A stretch of 64,000 nt of DNA from Sceloporus undulatus (Eukaryota; Chordata; Lepidosauria; Squamata; Phrynosomatidae): assembly GCF_019175285.1 (NCBI RefSeq), contig NC_056523.1:187395608-187459607 (forward strand), written 5' to 3'. The notes under the pieces were generated by a model. The model ran no database searches and was not told the origin of the DNA. It saw nothing but the letters and a program-made list of their open reading frames with translations. Shown piece after piece: positions 50,684 through 63,001 of the stretch. Every line of letters begins with the position of its first letter. The stretch's first letter is position 1. The translations under genes were made by a program, and so were the position numbers.

Positions 50684-52194
50684 ATAGAAACCTTATCTCA
50701 TGTCATATGCACAGTGCTCCATTTTACATTCAGAACCCATATACAATCTGTAGATTAATGTATATTAAAAAGACACACAAGACAGTGACTCTGGTACATC
50801 CCTTGTTCCTTCACATAGAGAGAAGAAAATGGGGAGAAGGAGGCCTGAGCCATCTCTCCTTTCTCTCCTCCGAATATGAGCTGGATTCAATTCATAAAAC
50901 CAGAGTTTAAACAAAATGACTAATCCTTGCTGTGCAATTGTGCAGGGAATAAAAACAATTACAGATCTGGAACATTTCATTATTATTTTTAAAGGAAAGG
51001 CGGGAGTTTAGGATTTTTTAAAATAAAAAATACTGGAATTGGGAGACAAGGCAAGACTTGAGTTTGAAGGAAAGGGCTAGGGAAAGGATGACAGGGAGGG
51101 AGTTGGCTGTGCTTTTAGAAGTGTGAAGGACAGCTCTACCCATTACAATAGCTCTGGTAAACACCTGCATTACACTGACATTGTCACTGATATTGTACCA
51201 GTGAGGTGCATGAAGATGCACATGCATAAAGATGCATCAAATATATGCACAGTGCCATGTGGGAAGCCCACACTGAGTATTTACCTTGGACACTGCTGTT
51301 AAAAACAACTGGTGTTTCCTGCAGCAAGTGTAAAGGGGGAACTATTTTGATAGGCATATGCTTAAACTGGTAGTTCCTGACCCGCCAACTAAACAGAACC
51401 AATGCCAACAGCTTTGTATCTATAGCCATCCCTATCATTGTGTTACCAGCTGAGAGGAAGAGGCCAGGCCATAGGTGAGGGCTCACAGAATGGAGCAAGA
51501 GGACTTTCCTAAGATCTGAATAATTGCCAAGAGCTTATTTCCTAATAACATGCTCTTTCTTCTCTCAGGGCTTGGCCAAAAGAGGATACGAGTATGAAGG
51601 GACAATAACATTTAAGGGAAACAGTAGTTACTTGTTGTTGGGGCCACAAGAAGTGTGTAGAATATATTCTCTCCCACTTAAAAAAAACATTTTACAGGAC
51701 TGATGTTCATTAGCAAGATGACAGGTCTGTGCTATTTAACATTTCACAACATACACACATACACCCTTTCAATTATACATTCCAGAGTCTTGGGTTTAAA
51801 ATGCCACACCTTAAACCCACAGCACCAGGGTGATAAACATGGCACCACTCCTTAGTAGTCATAAGGGGGTGCAATCCACAGGAATTAAACTCTTTTGAGG
51901 GGTACTGTAAACACAGATCCCAAAAATCTCAACTGAGAAATGGTCACATACATAGGAAGATCTGGGGATGTAGTCCTGCCTCCCAATTATGTGGTCCAGT
52001 GTGACATTCAACACGATACCCACAAATTCAATCTCCCCTACACATGTACGTACACACATACAGACATACCCTGCCAGCAGGGAGTATCCACCACCACCCC
52101 CCAAACATGGTGTATAACACACCCCAAAAGAGGCACCAGCGAGGAAAATAAAAAGGAAATAAAACTCCATTTCCCCTTGGGGGAAAAGCGAGGG

Positions 52195-52285
52195 TCAGAC
52201 CAAAGTCCCCGGAGCTGGGTGCTCTGTGGAGTCCAAGCTGTAAGGGCCAGCAGAGTCATCCATGTAAAGCAGCTCCCCAAAAGGT
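52195..52285 (-). CDS. CCDC120: Candidate alternative last exon of CCDC120
   Basis: A donor GGCAG|GTATGG at 52784/52783 lies 11 codons before the read-through stop of exon 8. At 52286 an acceptor (CTGCTGTAG) follows a long C/T-rich tract. Splicing keeps frame and adds RPFGELLYMDDSAGPYSLDS then TEHPAPGTLV before TGA. The read-through form ends GRYGVQFHPLPR; human ends GRYGGCFY at the same GRYG point, so the donor sequence is conserved in part. Confidence 0.6.
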
Positions 52286-55200
52286 CTACAGCAGATGTAT
52301 CAGAGGAAGAAAGGGAGTGGGGGAGAGGGAGAGAAAAAGAAAGAAAAAAGAATTAGAGAAAAAAGACAGAAAGGAAAAAGGCAGCAGGTCAAGAATTCTC
52401 CCTTCCTGGATACCTGGTTCCCTTCACAGAAGCCTCAAAGACATTCCCTCTTTCAACCCACTGTTCACATGGTTAGATCTTAACGCCATAAAAAAAATCA
52501 GTCAAAGAAGGCCAGCGCATAAAACTATGGACCCTACCCAGTCTAACAATGCCCTCCCAGAGTGGAGAAAGGAAGAAACAAAGCAGAAGATGTGCAGCAA
52601 CAGAACATCAGAAGGGAAACGCTTCAGAGAAAATGGGAACGTATAGACACACACAGATATGTGTGTGTGTATAACAGAGAGACAGACAGGGGGGGGGGTG
52701 GAAACAGAGTGGGGATATCACTAGGGAAGTGTAAGGAGGGCTGATGAGATTATCGGGGCAAAGGGTGGAATTGCACCCCATACCTGCCATAGAGTGGCTG
52801 CCCAGCATAGCTCACAGAGTGGGGTAGCCCTCCTGGCCCACTGTAGTAGCCCATCTCAGGGTTGGAAGGTGACGGCTCGTAGTAGCTCCGCAACTGCTGG
52901 TGTACAGACTGAGGTGCTCCCCGTCTTTCTGGTGCCCCTCTCTGGCTGATGCCAGCATTTCGCAAGTACCAGTCTCTCAGCCCCTCCAGGGCCAGGGCTT
53001 TGTGAAAGTTACGTTGAGGGTGCAACAGTGGGGGAGCATAACCAACTTCCCGGGATTGTGGGGGCAAGAGCGGGCCGCAGGATTTAGTGCGGGCTGCTGG
53101 CCGGGCTCGGCGCTGGACTGGGCTCTCAGGAAAGCCCCCCCACTCTGGCTGGGGTGGTCCATCCCTGCGGGAGAGATGCTCACCACCACCGCCGCCCCCC
53201 CAGCACCTGCGCTCAACGTAGTAGTCCACAAGGAGGTCGTTGTATAGGGGACGAGGGTTCCGGCCTGAGACAGAAGGGGTCAGGGCCTCGGCACTTTTAA
53301 AAGGGGGTCCGGTGGGCAACAGAGGGTCCTCCGAAGGGGCCCTTTCAATCAAGGCCTCTGAACTATTACTACGGCGGGTCCGAGCGGCAAAGAGAGAAGC
53401 CCGGTCAGCGCTGGTGTCACGGCTTGGGGGTCCAAGTTGGGAATCGTGGCTGCCTGACCACTGGCGGGGGTGGAGAGCGGGGGCTTCAGACCTAGAAAAA
53501 AGAGAGGACAAGGAATTAAAGCAAATAATTTCCAGACTAGGTACACCAGGGGGGAAACTAGGTATTAGTACATGCCCTAAGAAATCAATGTCTTGAAAAT
53601 ACTCCAAAGAGTCACCCAAAGAACAGCCTGCCCAGCGCATCTCTGCATGCATGTTCCCCAATGATCTAGATTTTTTCTTTGTTTGTCGAGTGTGGAAACA
53701 TTACTTAGTTTGGATTACAGCCTCCAGAACTATTATGACCAATTGTTCTCTTTTCAGCTTTTCTTGTTAACTGCCCTTGAGTCAACCCCGACTCATGACA
53801 ACCCTGTAGATGAGACATCTCCAAGACTCCCTGCCCTCCACTGCTCTGTTTAGGTCCTGTAAATTCATACCTATGAATTTAATATCTATATATATATATA
53901 ATCTGCCCATCTAGCATGCAATCTTTCTCTCTTCCTACTTCCCTCCACCTTTCCTAGTAGTACTGTCTTCTCTAATGAGTTGTGCTGCCTCATGATATGG
54001 GCAAAGTACAACAGCCTCAGTTTGATCATCTCGGCTTCCAAGGCAATTCCAGGATTGATCTTTTCAAGGACCCATTTGCTTGTCTTTCTGGCTGCCCAAG
54101 GTATCCTGAGCACCCTTTTCCAGCACCACATTTCAGATGAATTTATTTTCTTTATGTCAGCTTTATGTCTTCACTTTCTACCTCTTACATCCATCCATGG
54201 TAATGCACAATACAATGGGTTGAAGGGCCCGTTACAAACGGGCCAGAACGTACGCGCAGATCGCATACTAGAGTTAGAAAAGGGCGGTGCTTCCGCACCC
54301 CCCTAACCCTAGTGCGCGCTCTGCGAGCACAAAATGGCGGCGGCCATTCCACACAGCCGCCACCATGACGATGTCATGACCGCGCCGCCTCTATACGGGG
54401 CGGCGCGGACGTGACATCCTCGCTCCGCACCAGGGCGCTTAGTGCACCCTTAGCGCGGAGCAGGAAGGAGCTCTGTTTCGGAGCTCCTTCCTGGTTTGGT
54501 CCACTGGGCGTAGCCTTCACACGGCTGCGCCCAGCGGACCAAAGGAGAAAGGGGCCAAGCGGCCCCTTTCTCCTCCTCCCCGCTGCCGCGGGGTGTCCTT
54601 GGGGCTTGAAGCCCCAAGGACACCCCTTTCCAGGCTGCAGGGAAGGGGCCTTTTGCCGCTTCCCCGCAGCCTGAAAAGCGGCGGATCGGGGCCTCAGCGG
54701 CTGCCACTCTGGACACTGAGGCCCCGATACCCCGGGGAAAGTCTGTAACCCGCCTAAGTCTGTAACCCGCCTAAGATTCTGAAGTTAGTGCTCAGTTGTA
54801 CATCTTTAGGATCTTGACTAGTTCTTTCATAGCTGCCCTTCTGATTCCTAGTCTTCTTTTTATTTCTTGACTGCAGTCTCCTCCCTCTTTCAGCCTTTGG
54901 CACAGGGTAATTCTGGTGCAAGTCAGGTGCAACTGGAACAAGTCAGGATTACCCACGTTCTGAGAAGGAGGTTCATTCTCTTAATTAGTCACTACTGGGC
55001 CAGCCTTATCATTACACAAAGTGAGGTGGCTGCCTCAGGCAGCAAGTTATGGATGCCATGAAAAGAGAAGGAAGTTGTTTGTTTTTTAATTTGTTATGGC
55101 ATTTTGTGGGATTTTCTGCCTCATGTGCCAAAATAACTTGGCTGACTTGGGCACCTATGTTCTTTGACATGGGTGAATAGAGAGCACCATTTACTGCTCT

Positions 55201-58200
55201 ACCTTAAGCAGCAAAATGTCTTGGGCCATCTGTGACCTAGGCCAATCTCTTTCTAATTATGAAGCATATCCAGAACAGAGAGTTCAAAGAGAAATGCTCC
55301 AGTCGTGTGGTGTGAGATTGAAGAATATTGTTAATTGAAATACTGTGTGTCTGTCCTTGAGCTATCAGAAATTTTCAAAACACTGGACAAAACTGATTGG
55401 ATAAGGCAGAAAGCATAGAGTGGCCTCAATCCACAGGATCTTCACACTTGCTCTCAGCCCATAACCATTCCTCTCAAACAGCCTTTTGGATTCCCTCTCC
55501 ATGCATGGATCCCAATATTGACTTGAAGCTGACTACAGCTATAAAAACTGTGATTCAAGTTTTGTTTTGATTTTACAAGTATCTTTTTACTTTCAGAAAG
55601 ATCAGGAGTTCTGTTTCACTCAAAAACCTGCACAGAATACTAGTTTTAATAAAAAGATGCACTGCCTATTTTCATTCTCTGTATCCACGGATTTTTTATC
55701 CATGGATTCAACCATCCATGGCTTGAAAATATTTTAAAATACATACAGTTGGCCCTCAGTATCCATGGGGGCTCCGTTCAAGATACCAAAATCTGTAGCT
55801 ACTCAAGTCCCGTTGACCCCAATGACAGTGCAGCCATGTGGCCGCGCCACCTTTAGGGACAATGGGACTGAAGTCCTTCCTTCCTTCCTTCCGCAGATAC
55901 CAAGGTCCCACTGTATATAAATTCCAAAAAGTAAACCTTGATTTTGTTATTTTATATAAGGAACCACATTTTATTATGCCTTTGTATTTAATGGGGCTTG
56001 AACATCCACAGATTTTGGAGTCCTGGAACCAAACCCCAGCGGATACCAAGGGCCCATTGTACACTGATAAAGGTATTACACTAAGTTGGACTTTGATAGG
56101 TTTCCCCCCCTATAGTGCACACAGCTAGCTTTGGTTTCTGTACAAACAGTAAAATGAACAAATGCTTCCACCTCATAGATTTCACAAACACATACTGTCC
56201 TTACCCTAATCCTACGCCGCCTTCCAAGAGGAATCTCACTTTGCCTCCAATACTTTCACATCTGTTGTGTGACTAAAAAAACCCCAGAACCTGGCCTAGC
56301 ACAGGGCATACTACAACATTCACCTACCTGAACTGGTGGCTCCCACTACAAGCATTTCTTGCTAGGACAGGGGTAGCTGGAACGCTCCGGCCCTCAAAGC
56401 TGGACACGCTTCTAGGAAGGGTACGGGTTGGGCTGTAGAAAAGATGAGAAAGCATTTAAAAGAGAAATGTTAAAACCAGTCCCATCATTGAAGGGCTCTC
56501 CTTCACGTGCACATATGAGCATACCTATGCACACACCCCACCCTTATGTTACTTGGAGAAAGTAACGTAATGGGACCCCCTTTCAAGAAAACACAGGCTG
56601 CACAAGCTAAGATGCACATGACAAGTAGCTCATCCATACTTGCAGAGAATACTAAAGAGGTTAGCCCAAGGCTATGTGATGCCTGAGGCAAAGGAAAATC
56701 CCATTTCAGTTCAATGTAGCAATAGCAATAGCATGTACATTTCTATACCGCTTATCCGTGCACTTAAGCACTCTCTAAGTGGTCTACAATGGGTAAGCTA
56801 ATTGACCCCAACAAGTTGGGTACCCATTTTAGCGACCTCGGAAGGGTGCCAGGCTGAGTCGACGCTGAGGTACTGAACTCACAACCTTGTGGTTTGTGAG
56901 TGAGTGGCTGCAGTACAGTACAGGCATTTAACCACTGCACCAACAGGTACAGAATGAACTTATATTGATGTTGTATTTTACTTCCACACTGGCAGTGGGG
57001 ACATATCCTCTATTGCCCCTGAGGGCAGAGGCTGGTTTAGGGGATGGAGGACAGACTGTGAGGTGCACAACTCTCTCCTCCAAAAGAGGGAAATACCGGT
57101 GGGGGGGGGGGGGGAGCAGACTCAGGAAAAATGGCTGGGGAGACTGCCATCGCCCCCTCTCCCCACTATCTGCCACCTGAAGTGATTGCCTTACTCCACC
57201 TAATGGTAGGACCAGCCTTGCTAAAGGGTTTGTTCTACAAGCCTACAGGTTCAGAGGTTAAGAATGGCTTGGAGCTGGTCTTTATGTTCCTAGATTTCCT
57301 AGTAAGGAGGAGACATCTTACACTGATTCTTCCACATCAGCCTATTGGCAGAAGGAAGCAGGTATCTGCAGAGTGGGTTTTTCATTCCTTCTGCCCCCAG
57401 TAGGACCAGCAGCTGGTTTTCCCTCCTGCTGCAAATCACTAAGAAAAATTAGCAAGTGAACAGTTGCCTGGTTTACACATGCAGCTGAAAGATGTGTGCA
57501 CAATCCCACTATGTCAGGGATGGAGAAAATGTGGGCCATATATACCCCAGGTTGCTTTCTTAGGTTTTTGTGGGGGGGTCGGATGGATGGACCTGAATTT
57601 ATTAATTTATTTATTAAAGGCCATTCCCTAGTGCAGAGGGTGAGCATGATTGGAAGGCTCATTTTGCCTTTCTTAGTCCCTTGGCAGGCTGTATCCATTC
57701 TCCCATCAAAAATCCCAAAACAAAACAAAAAACATCAGAAAAAGCATCCTGTCACTCTTATGTGTGCTTTTGCCTCAGAGGCTCCTTGGAGCAAGCATGG
57801 CATTCTGAAGAGTCAGCAGCCACATATCCACTCCCCTCTTCCTGCTCTCTGCCAAAAAATGAATCATGAGCTTTTAAAAGAGACTGGGGGACAATGGGAG
57901 ACAGTGGTGAACCACATGCAATAGTACACTGTTTTTGCCCCCACTTCTAAGGCTGTTTTTAGACCCAGAGAGGTCTGTTTGTAAACCAGGAAGCATGCTA
58001 GAATTCAACTTTGGGTTTACTTTCTGGTTAAATAATGGCCTTTCCTTGCCCTAAATTAGCCCAGGAAGGCCCCCAAAACAGTACAATGTCTTCTTGCACT
58101 ATGTTTTTTTGTTTGTTTGTTTAAAAAATGGAAAAAGTAAAAGTAATTATAATCTAATCCACTACCTTTCTCCACCACATGCTAGGGTTTTTTTTAATGT

Positions 58201-61200
58201 ATAGGAAATGGTTGTTTGCTCTTGGGGCAAGTATTCTAAAAAGCCATTTAGTCTGATGGCATGTCATGAACTTCTTGGAGATGAGCGGCATACTTGACAA
58301 GAAAGTGATAGGAAGAAGCAAAAGCTTGTGGAAAAGGTTCACACCTCACCCTGAAAAGTGTCAGCTGAATAAAATAAAGGCTTTTTAAAAAAATAAACAA
58401 CAACTTAACAAACCTAGAAAAATATTTTTATTGCAGTAATAACACTGGAGTACACCTCTCATTTCCAAGCATTTTATGGTGTTTTTTTCTGCATTTTCTC
58501 ACACACATGTCATGAACTCCCACCAACACATTTTGCTGCATGCATTGTAAAACAGGCTTGCATTCTTAAAAGGTCCCATATGGATATCAACAGGTCAGCA
58601 GTTAACACTAACCCTACGTTCACTGGTCTTCCAAAGAGAGGTACCCAAAAAGTCAAGGATCCTAGGTTATTCTCCCCACCTCCCATCCCCAACCCCTGCT
58701 CACCTAGTAGGGCTGGCAACAGAGTTCCGACGGTCTTTAGCCTCGCTGTACAAATCTGGCTGCAAAAGCCGCCATCCGGGTCGCCGGTCAGGGCTGCTGG
58801 AGATGGCACGGAGGTGATCTCGGGCCTTGGGAGGTGAAGGGCGGTCAGAGAAAGTCCCCTGATGGTTGGAGACCTTGGAGGAATGGAAGCTGTGGGGGTC
58901 GTCTGAGGACAGAGCACAATGGACAGGATAGAAGCATCCACATACCCCTACCTCGGCAAAAATAAAAAAGATAAAATTGGGTAGTCCAAAGGTCCTTGAA
59001 AACTAGGGAACTCTCTCTGTCCTCTATTTAGACTATGGGTAGGAAATGTGTGGCCTTTCAGACACTATTGGAATGCAATTCTCATCAGCCCTAGCTGGCG
59101 TAAGATGGTGGTGAGGGATCATAGGAACTGCAATTGAACTTCCTGGAGGGCCACACTTTCCACAGCTCTGATGTAGTTTTCTGTTTAATCAGATTGTTTC
59201 TAGATTGTACATATATAAAACTGCCTTTTTCTCAGGCACTGAGCTCTCTCCCCATTCCATGGAGACCTTATTATGATGCTTTATGCCAACTGTATTGCAC
59301 TTCTTTGATATCTATTTTGAAGTAGGATGCAAGCAACTAAAAAAATGCTTTCTTTGTCCAAGGTTACATCTGAACATTTCCAAATTGTCCTTCATTTGCT
59401 ATCCAGGTTTGCTTCAGCAAGACTGAAGATCCTTTCCACAGCCACAAATCCCCAATTCATCCCAGGTACTACATCATTCCTGTATTCCAGAACTAAACCC
59501 TGGCTCCAGAGTTAATTTTAACTCTTTCTCAGATTGTCTTCTCGATACTGAATCTTATACACATCTCAAATAGCGACCTGAAATTTCACATTGGCACTCC
59601 CATCACAAACAGATCTTTACATGATCATACTAGCTTGTAAGTCACAGCTTCAGAGCACGTAGAGAGTATATTTTCCCAATTATCTCTTTGTACACATTAA
59701 CTAGGGCTAATACCTCCCAAGTATATTTGAGCCTTCAGCCTCTCTTATTTGACATCAAGCCTATTGCCACTCATATTTTTAGAGGCAGCATGATGCAGTG
59801 GTTTGAGTGTTGGACTAGAATTTTAGGAGACCAGGCTTTAAAACCCTGCTTGAACATGGAAAACCACTGGGTGACATTGGGCAAGTCTCACTCTCTCAAC
59901 CTCAGAGTCAGGCAAAGGCAACTCCCTTTGAATAAATCTTGTCAAGAAAACGCCATGATCAGTTCACCTTAAGGTCACCATAAACTGAAAGCAACCTTAA
60001 GGCACACACCAACAACATTCACTTTTTATCCACTATCACCAAACTTCCCTTCCTTGATTTGGGTACGAGACCAAACTTACCATTTTCATGGCTGGCTGAT
60101 TCTGAGAGGGAGCTGCTCTCGGAATGAAAAGCCTCTTCTATTTTTGAAAGAGACAGAGAAACAGCAAATAAAAGAAGGATGGATGAGAAACCAGGATGGG
60201 ATGACTAACCACATATAACACCAGAAGAATGGGTGTTAGGGCATTGTGCCATCTGTTAGCACCCATGCAAGGCCTCCTACCCAGAAACTGGAAAAGTTAT
60301 TATTTGGCACTGCAACACCCAGAACAGGCTACAATTTCCACAACTTTCCAGTTGGGGGATTCTGGGAGCTGTACTGCTGGCTGTGGGACTGTCATTCGAA
60401 AGAATAAATGGCCTAAGCGGTAAAGTTCCAAAAAATGGAAGAATTCATAGTTGTCCCCACCATCATCAGCATGTTCTCTGCTGCAGTTTCCCTTTCAAAG
60501 GCACAGCCCTCCAGGGTGCAGCTCCAATCTCACTCGCTGTTGGCTCTGGTCCTCTCCAGTCTTTAGGAGGAGAGAACAGGCCTCACCTCCCAAATTTCTC
60601 CATCAGAAGTGGAACACTTGAGTGGGGATGGAGGAGGAGGTTTCCCACTCTTCCACAGAGTGTGAGCCTCCATTTGCAGTATCTCATATATTTGGCTAAA
60701 GAACTGTCTAGCATTGTTCATGAACAATCGAGAAGAACAGAGAGTACAAGAAGAAAAGGGATGTTTAGAAAGTGAAAGATTAGGGTTGTTGAAGACAATT
60801 CTGAAGGCAAAGCAATGAGGGGGAAGATTAAAAGGCTGGATGAATGGACAGATAGCCTTCTAACTCACCATGGCTGATTCTCTGCAGTGGCCCTTTGCCT
60901 AGCCGCATCCGGCACTCTGCCACCTGAGCTTCAAGCTCCCGAAGGCGCTGGGCAGCATCTGCCTGGACCTGCCTCCGGCGACGACGTTGCTCAGCCGTTA
61001 ACTCTGGGGCAACTGCGAGGCGCCGGGCTGCCTCAGTCACTTGTTGCTGCAGGGCCAGCTCACGGGTCAGCTCCTCCAGCGAAGGTGCTTCCTAGAAGAC
61101 AAGAGAAGACTTCTCAGGGCCACAGACTTAAGCAAGAACTGCCATCACTCTAATTCCATATACAGAAGCTAACAGGGCTGGGTTTTTGAATCTTATATCA

Positions 61201-63001
61201 ATATTGGTAATGAGGGAGGTAGGCTTTCCAGCACCTGAGAGTAGCTTAGGGGGTCTGGAGCAGGCACAGTGATGCACAGACAAGTCTTAAAGAGGGGAAT
61301 GAGTTGTGGGGGATGTCTCTGTATGAATGGGTTGTGAAGTGGGATGTTTCTATTTTTTCTCCTTCTCACAAGCTCATAGCATCTTCTGACTTAGGCCAGT
61401 ACCTTGCTCTTACTCCTGTGTGCTCCCTACACACACAGATTTTGCCACTCACCTCATTCTTCATGACATTGGTGTTTCGATAGGCAAGACCTGGCCTCCT
61501 CCGCACAGGCTGGGGCCTTTCACCTGGTTCTAGTGGGTATTCTGGAGGCAACTTTCCTGTCAGTTCCTGGCAAAGAAAATGAACAAATTCTTCAATATGG
61601 CCAAAGTGAAGAGTGCAGAGTTAAAACGTGGAGTTAAAAAAAAAAAAGAGGGTGTGAGATCATCTGTGCTTAAAATTAAATTACTGTATGCACTTAAGAA
61701 AGCTGAATTTCATCACTTAAATCTATAAAACTGATCAGATTTGTAAGATTGGTTTCTGTTGCATAATGTATTTCATAGGAAGCTTCTAGTCCCAAGTTCA
61801 GGTTGCTGGCACACAGCCTTTAAAACCCTGCTTGAGGGCTAGACAAACTTCAGACTTGTTCCTAACAGAATGCAAAAATTCCCCAGTTTAGCAATGATTA
61901 AATCACATTCTACTGATTTCAATATAACTGCTGATATGAGTGTTATACTTCGAACTGACATTTCCTGAGCATCTATGTTTTTCCTGAAGATCACACTGCT
62001 GAATTACTACTTCCATCATCCCTAACCCATGGCTGCACTTGTAAGACTTTAGCAATTATTAAATCACATTCCACTGATTTCAATACATCTGCTGAAGTGA
62101 GCATTACACTTAGATTTGATGTTTCCTGAGCATCTATGCTTATTCTGAAGATCAAAATGTTGAACTATTACTCTCATCATCCCTAACCAGTTGCAACAAC
62201 TGCACTTGCAACAATTGATGGGAACTGCAGTTCAGCAGCATTTGCAGGGCCACATATTCCACCTCCTTGGCTTATGCGGAGAAGCAACAGCACTACTGCT
62301 CCTGAGCCTGTCCTAGCTACCACCCTGTTATCACTCACCTACTCCTAGCCTTGTTCTGCAATAATTACTCACAGCTTCCTGCAGGCAAACCCGACGCAAC
62401 TCCTTGAGCCGCAGGCTGAGCACCTGCTGAAGGGCCCGCTGCTTCTCCAGCAGTTCTTGCACCCGCTCCAGCCGAATTCGGGGGCAGAGATCCCGCTGCA
62501 AGGCCTCTGTAGGGGGAGACAAGAAAACAGAGTCAAAGATAACAGATTGGGGGATTCCTGAGAGAAACCATGCAAGTCATAGGTATGCCTTTTACTGTAT
62601 ACAGAGGTATGAGGAGAGTGATCAGATGAGGAAAGGTCTGGTCAGATGGGGAGATATGATGAAGAAAAGATCAGTCCAAAGCATTCTGCTGCCTGAGGCA
62701 AAGGACATAATGGTACCTCCTCACCTGGCACTTGAATCTGCAAAACCTAACCAGGCTGGTAGCTCAATCTTTATTTCTGTATAAGTAATAAGGCAGCTTC
62801 CTCCATTACAGATGAGGGCTATAGGGTAAGTTAGAAGGCACAGAGCAAGTCATGTGGCACATGAAATGCTGTTCATTCCACACTTCTTGGCATGTCCCAT
62901 CCGAGGCAACTGCCTCACCCTGCCTATCAGAGTGGTAGTCAGGAAATTACCTGAAGAGCTGTAGCTGGATGAGTTGATCAACTGTCCCTTCACCTCCATG
63001 T
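52195..63001 (-). CDS. CCDC120: CCDC120, coiled-coil scaffold protein (8-9 coding exons)
   Basis: Exons in transcript order: 62951-63001 (ATG at 62999), 62373-62506, 61453-61566, 60869-61091, 60081-60137, 58704-58902, 56328-56432, then 52784-53491 spliced to 52195-52285 (TGA), or unspliced 52750-53491 (TAA). All phases agree: 559 or 540 aa; human is 630. Start MEVKGQLINS. Coiled coil/CUPID region: LERVQELLEKQRALQQVLSL (exon 2), ELTGKLPPEYPLEPGERPQP (exon 3), RRLAVAPELTAEQRRRRRQV (exon 4). Then HSESSSLSES, RRNSVASPTSPTRTLPRSVS, FEGRSVPATPVL, ASLFAARTRRSNSSEAL and LALEGLRDWYLRNAGI, all conserved in human. Known family roles: binds cytohesins (CUPID domain) and acts at centriole subdistal appendages and in neurite growth. 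The exon-8 tail is shorter than in human, and Gly/Ser/Arg-rich. Confidence 0.95.
53765..54222 (-). repeat. BovB/RTE LINE, C-terminal fragment
   Basis: Minus strand reads CWKRVLRIPWAARKTSKWVL, EKINPGIALEAEMIKLRLLY, NSLEKTVLLGKVEGSRKRER: the BovB ORF2 C-terminus. It resumes at 54776-54880 after the hairpin-rich insertion. In CCDC120 intron 7. Confidence 0.85.
54223..54775. mobile_element. GC-rich multi-hairpin element inserted in BovB (unclassified)
   Basis: At least nine consecutive hairpins: 54225-54244 (GGGCCCGTTACAAACGGGCC), 54370-54418, 54422-54461, 54462-54492 (AGGAAGGAGCTC/GAGCTCCTTCCT), 54495-54543, 54544-54573 (GGAGAAAGGGGCC/GGCCCCTTTCTCC), 54590-54626, 54631-54673, 54686-54727 (TCGGGGCCTCAG/CTGAGGCCCCGA). 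The end GTCTGTAACCCGCCTAAG occurs twice in tandem (54740-54774). First and last termini share a GTTACARAC core in inverse orientation. It carries no gene; open frames across it (e.g. 54411-54674) are compositional. CpG-rich although inside an intron. Confidence 0.8.
54776..54880 (-). repeat. BovB/RTE LINE, continuation
   Basis: 'tagtgctcagttgtacatct', 'ctagttctttcatagctgcc' continue the BovB text broken at 54222, showing that the hairpin element inserted into an existing BovB copy. Confidence 0.7.
55675..56059. mobile_element. Tigger/pogo-type nonautonomous elements (fragment plus full copy)
   Basis: 55675-55740 is a piece ('tggattcaaccatccatggc'). 55746-56059 is a fuller copy: CAGTTGGCCCTCAGTATCC start, 'aggaaccacattttattatg' interior, 'ggataccaagggcccattg' end, TA on both sides. 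A (CTTC)n tract sits at 55877-55893. CCDC120 intron 7. Confidence 0.7.
56716..56947 (-). repeat. Second tRNA-derived SINE family, near full length
   Basis: Reverse orientation: head 'ggtgcagtggttaaatgcct' with a B-box-like GTTGTGAGTTCAG, body 'gacctcggaagggtgccagg' (as on plus), tail 'ttctataccgcttatccgtg' and (AATAGC)n. Distinct from the ACA-tailed family; the tail resembles L2 ends. CCDC120 intron 6. Confidence 0.8.
57099..57115 (+). repeat. Poly-G run
   Basis: Homopolymer of about 15-16 G within CCDC120 intron 6; length is likely unreliable in assembly. Confidence 0.9.
57116..58703. other. CCDC120 intron 6 remainder
   Basis: No host exon or clear transposon recognised. A few short palindromic-repeat-like phrases occur (near 57515). 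Confidence 0.5.
59030..59160. mobile_element. Short palindromic MITE ('atctggaggg' family)
   Basis: 'acactattggaatgcaattc' and 'aactgcaattgaacttcctg' arms with 'cagccctagctggcgtaaga' centre; CCDC120 intron 5. Confidence 0.6.
59781..60017 (+). repeat. tRNA-derived SINE, full length
   Basis: Head 'gcatgatgcagtggtttgag', tail 'aactgaaagcaaccttaagg' with CAA-rich end; ends about 65 bp before CCDC120 exon 5. Confidence 0.85.
61887..62208 (+). repeat. Tandem duplication, about 161 bp x 2, in CCDC120 intron 2
   Basis: Units 61887-62047 and 62048-62208 share 'ttaaatcacattc.actgatt', 'tttcctgagcatctatg' and 'catcatccctaacc' in the same order and spacing. Moderate divergence, so not recent. The end of each unit looks like an arm of the short palindromic MITE. 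Confidence 0.8.

Noticed and set aside
54411-54716. Overlapping open frames on both strands in a CpG-rich segment as a small gene or a CpG-island promoter
   Set aside because: They fall in the hairpin chain; both strands are open because of GC-rich palindromic composition, and no splice signals or known motifs fit.
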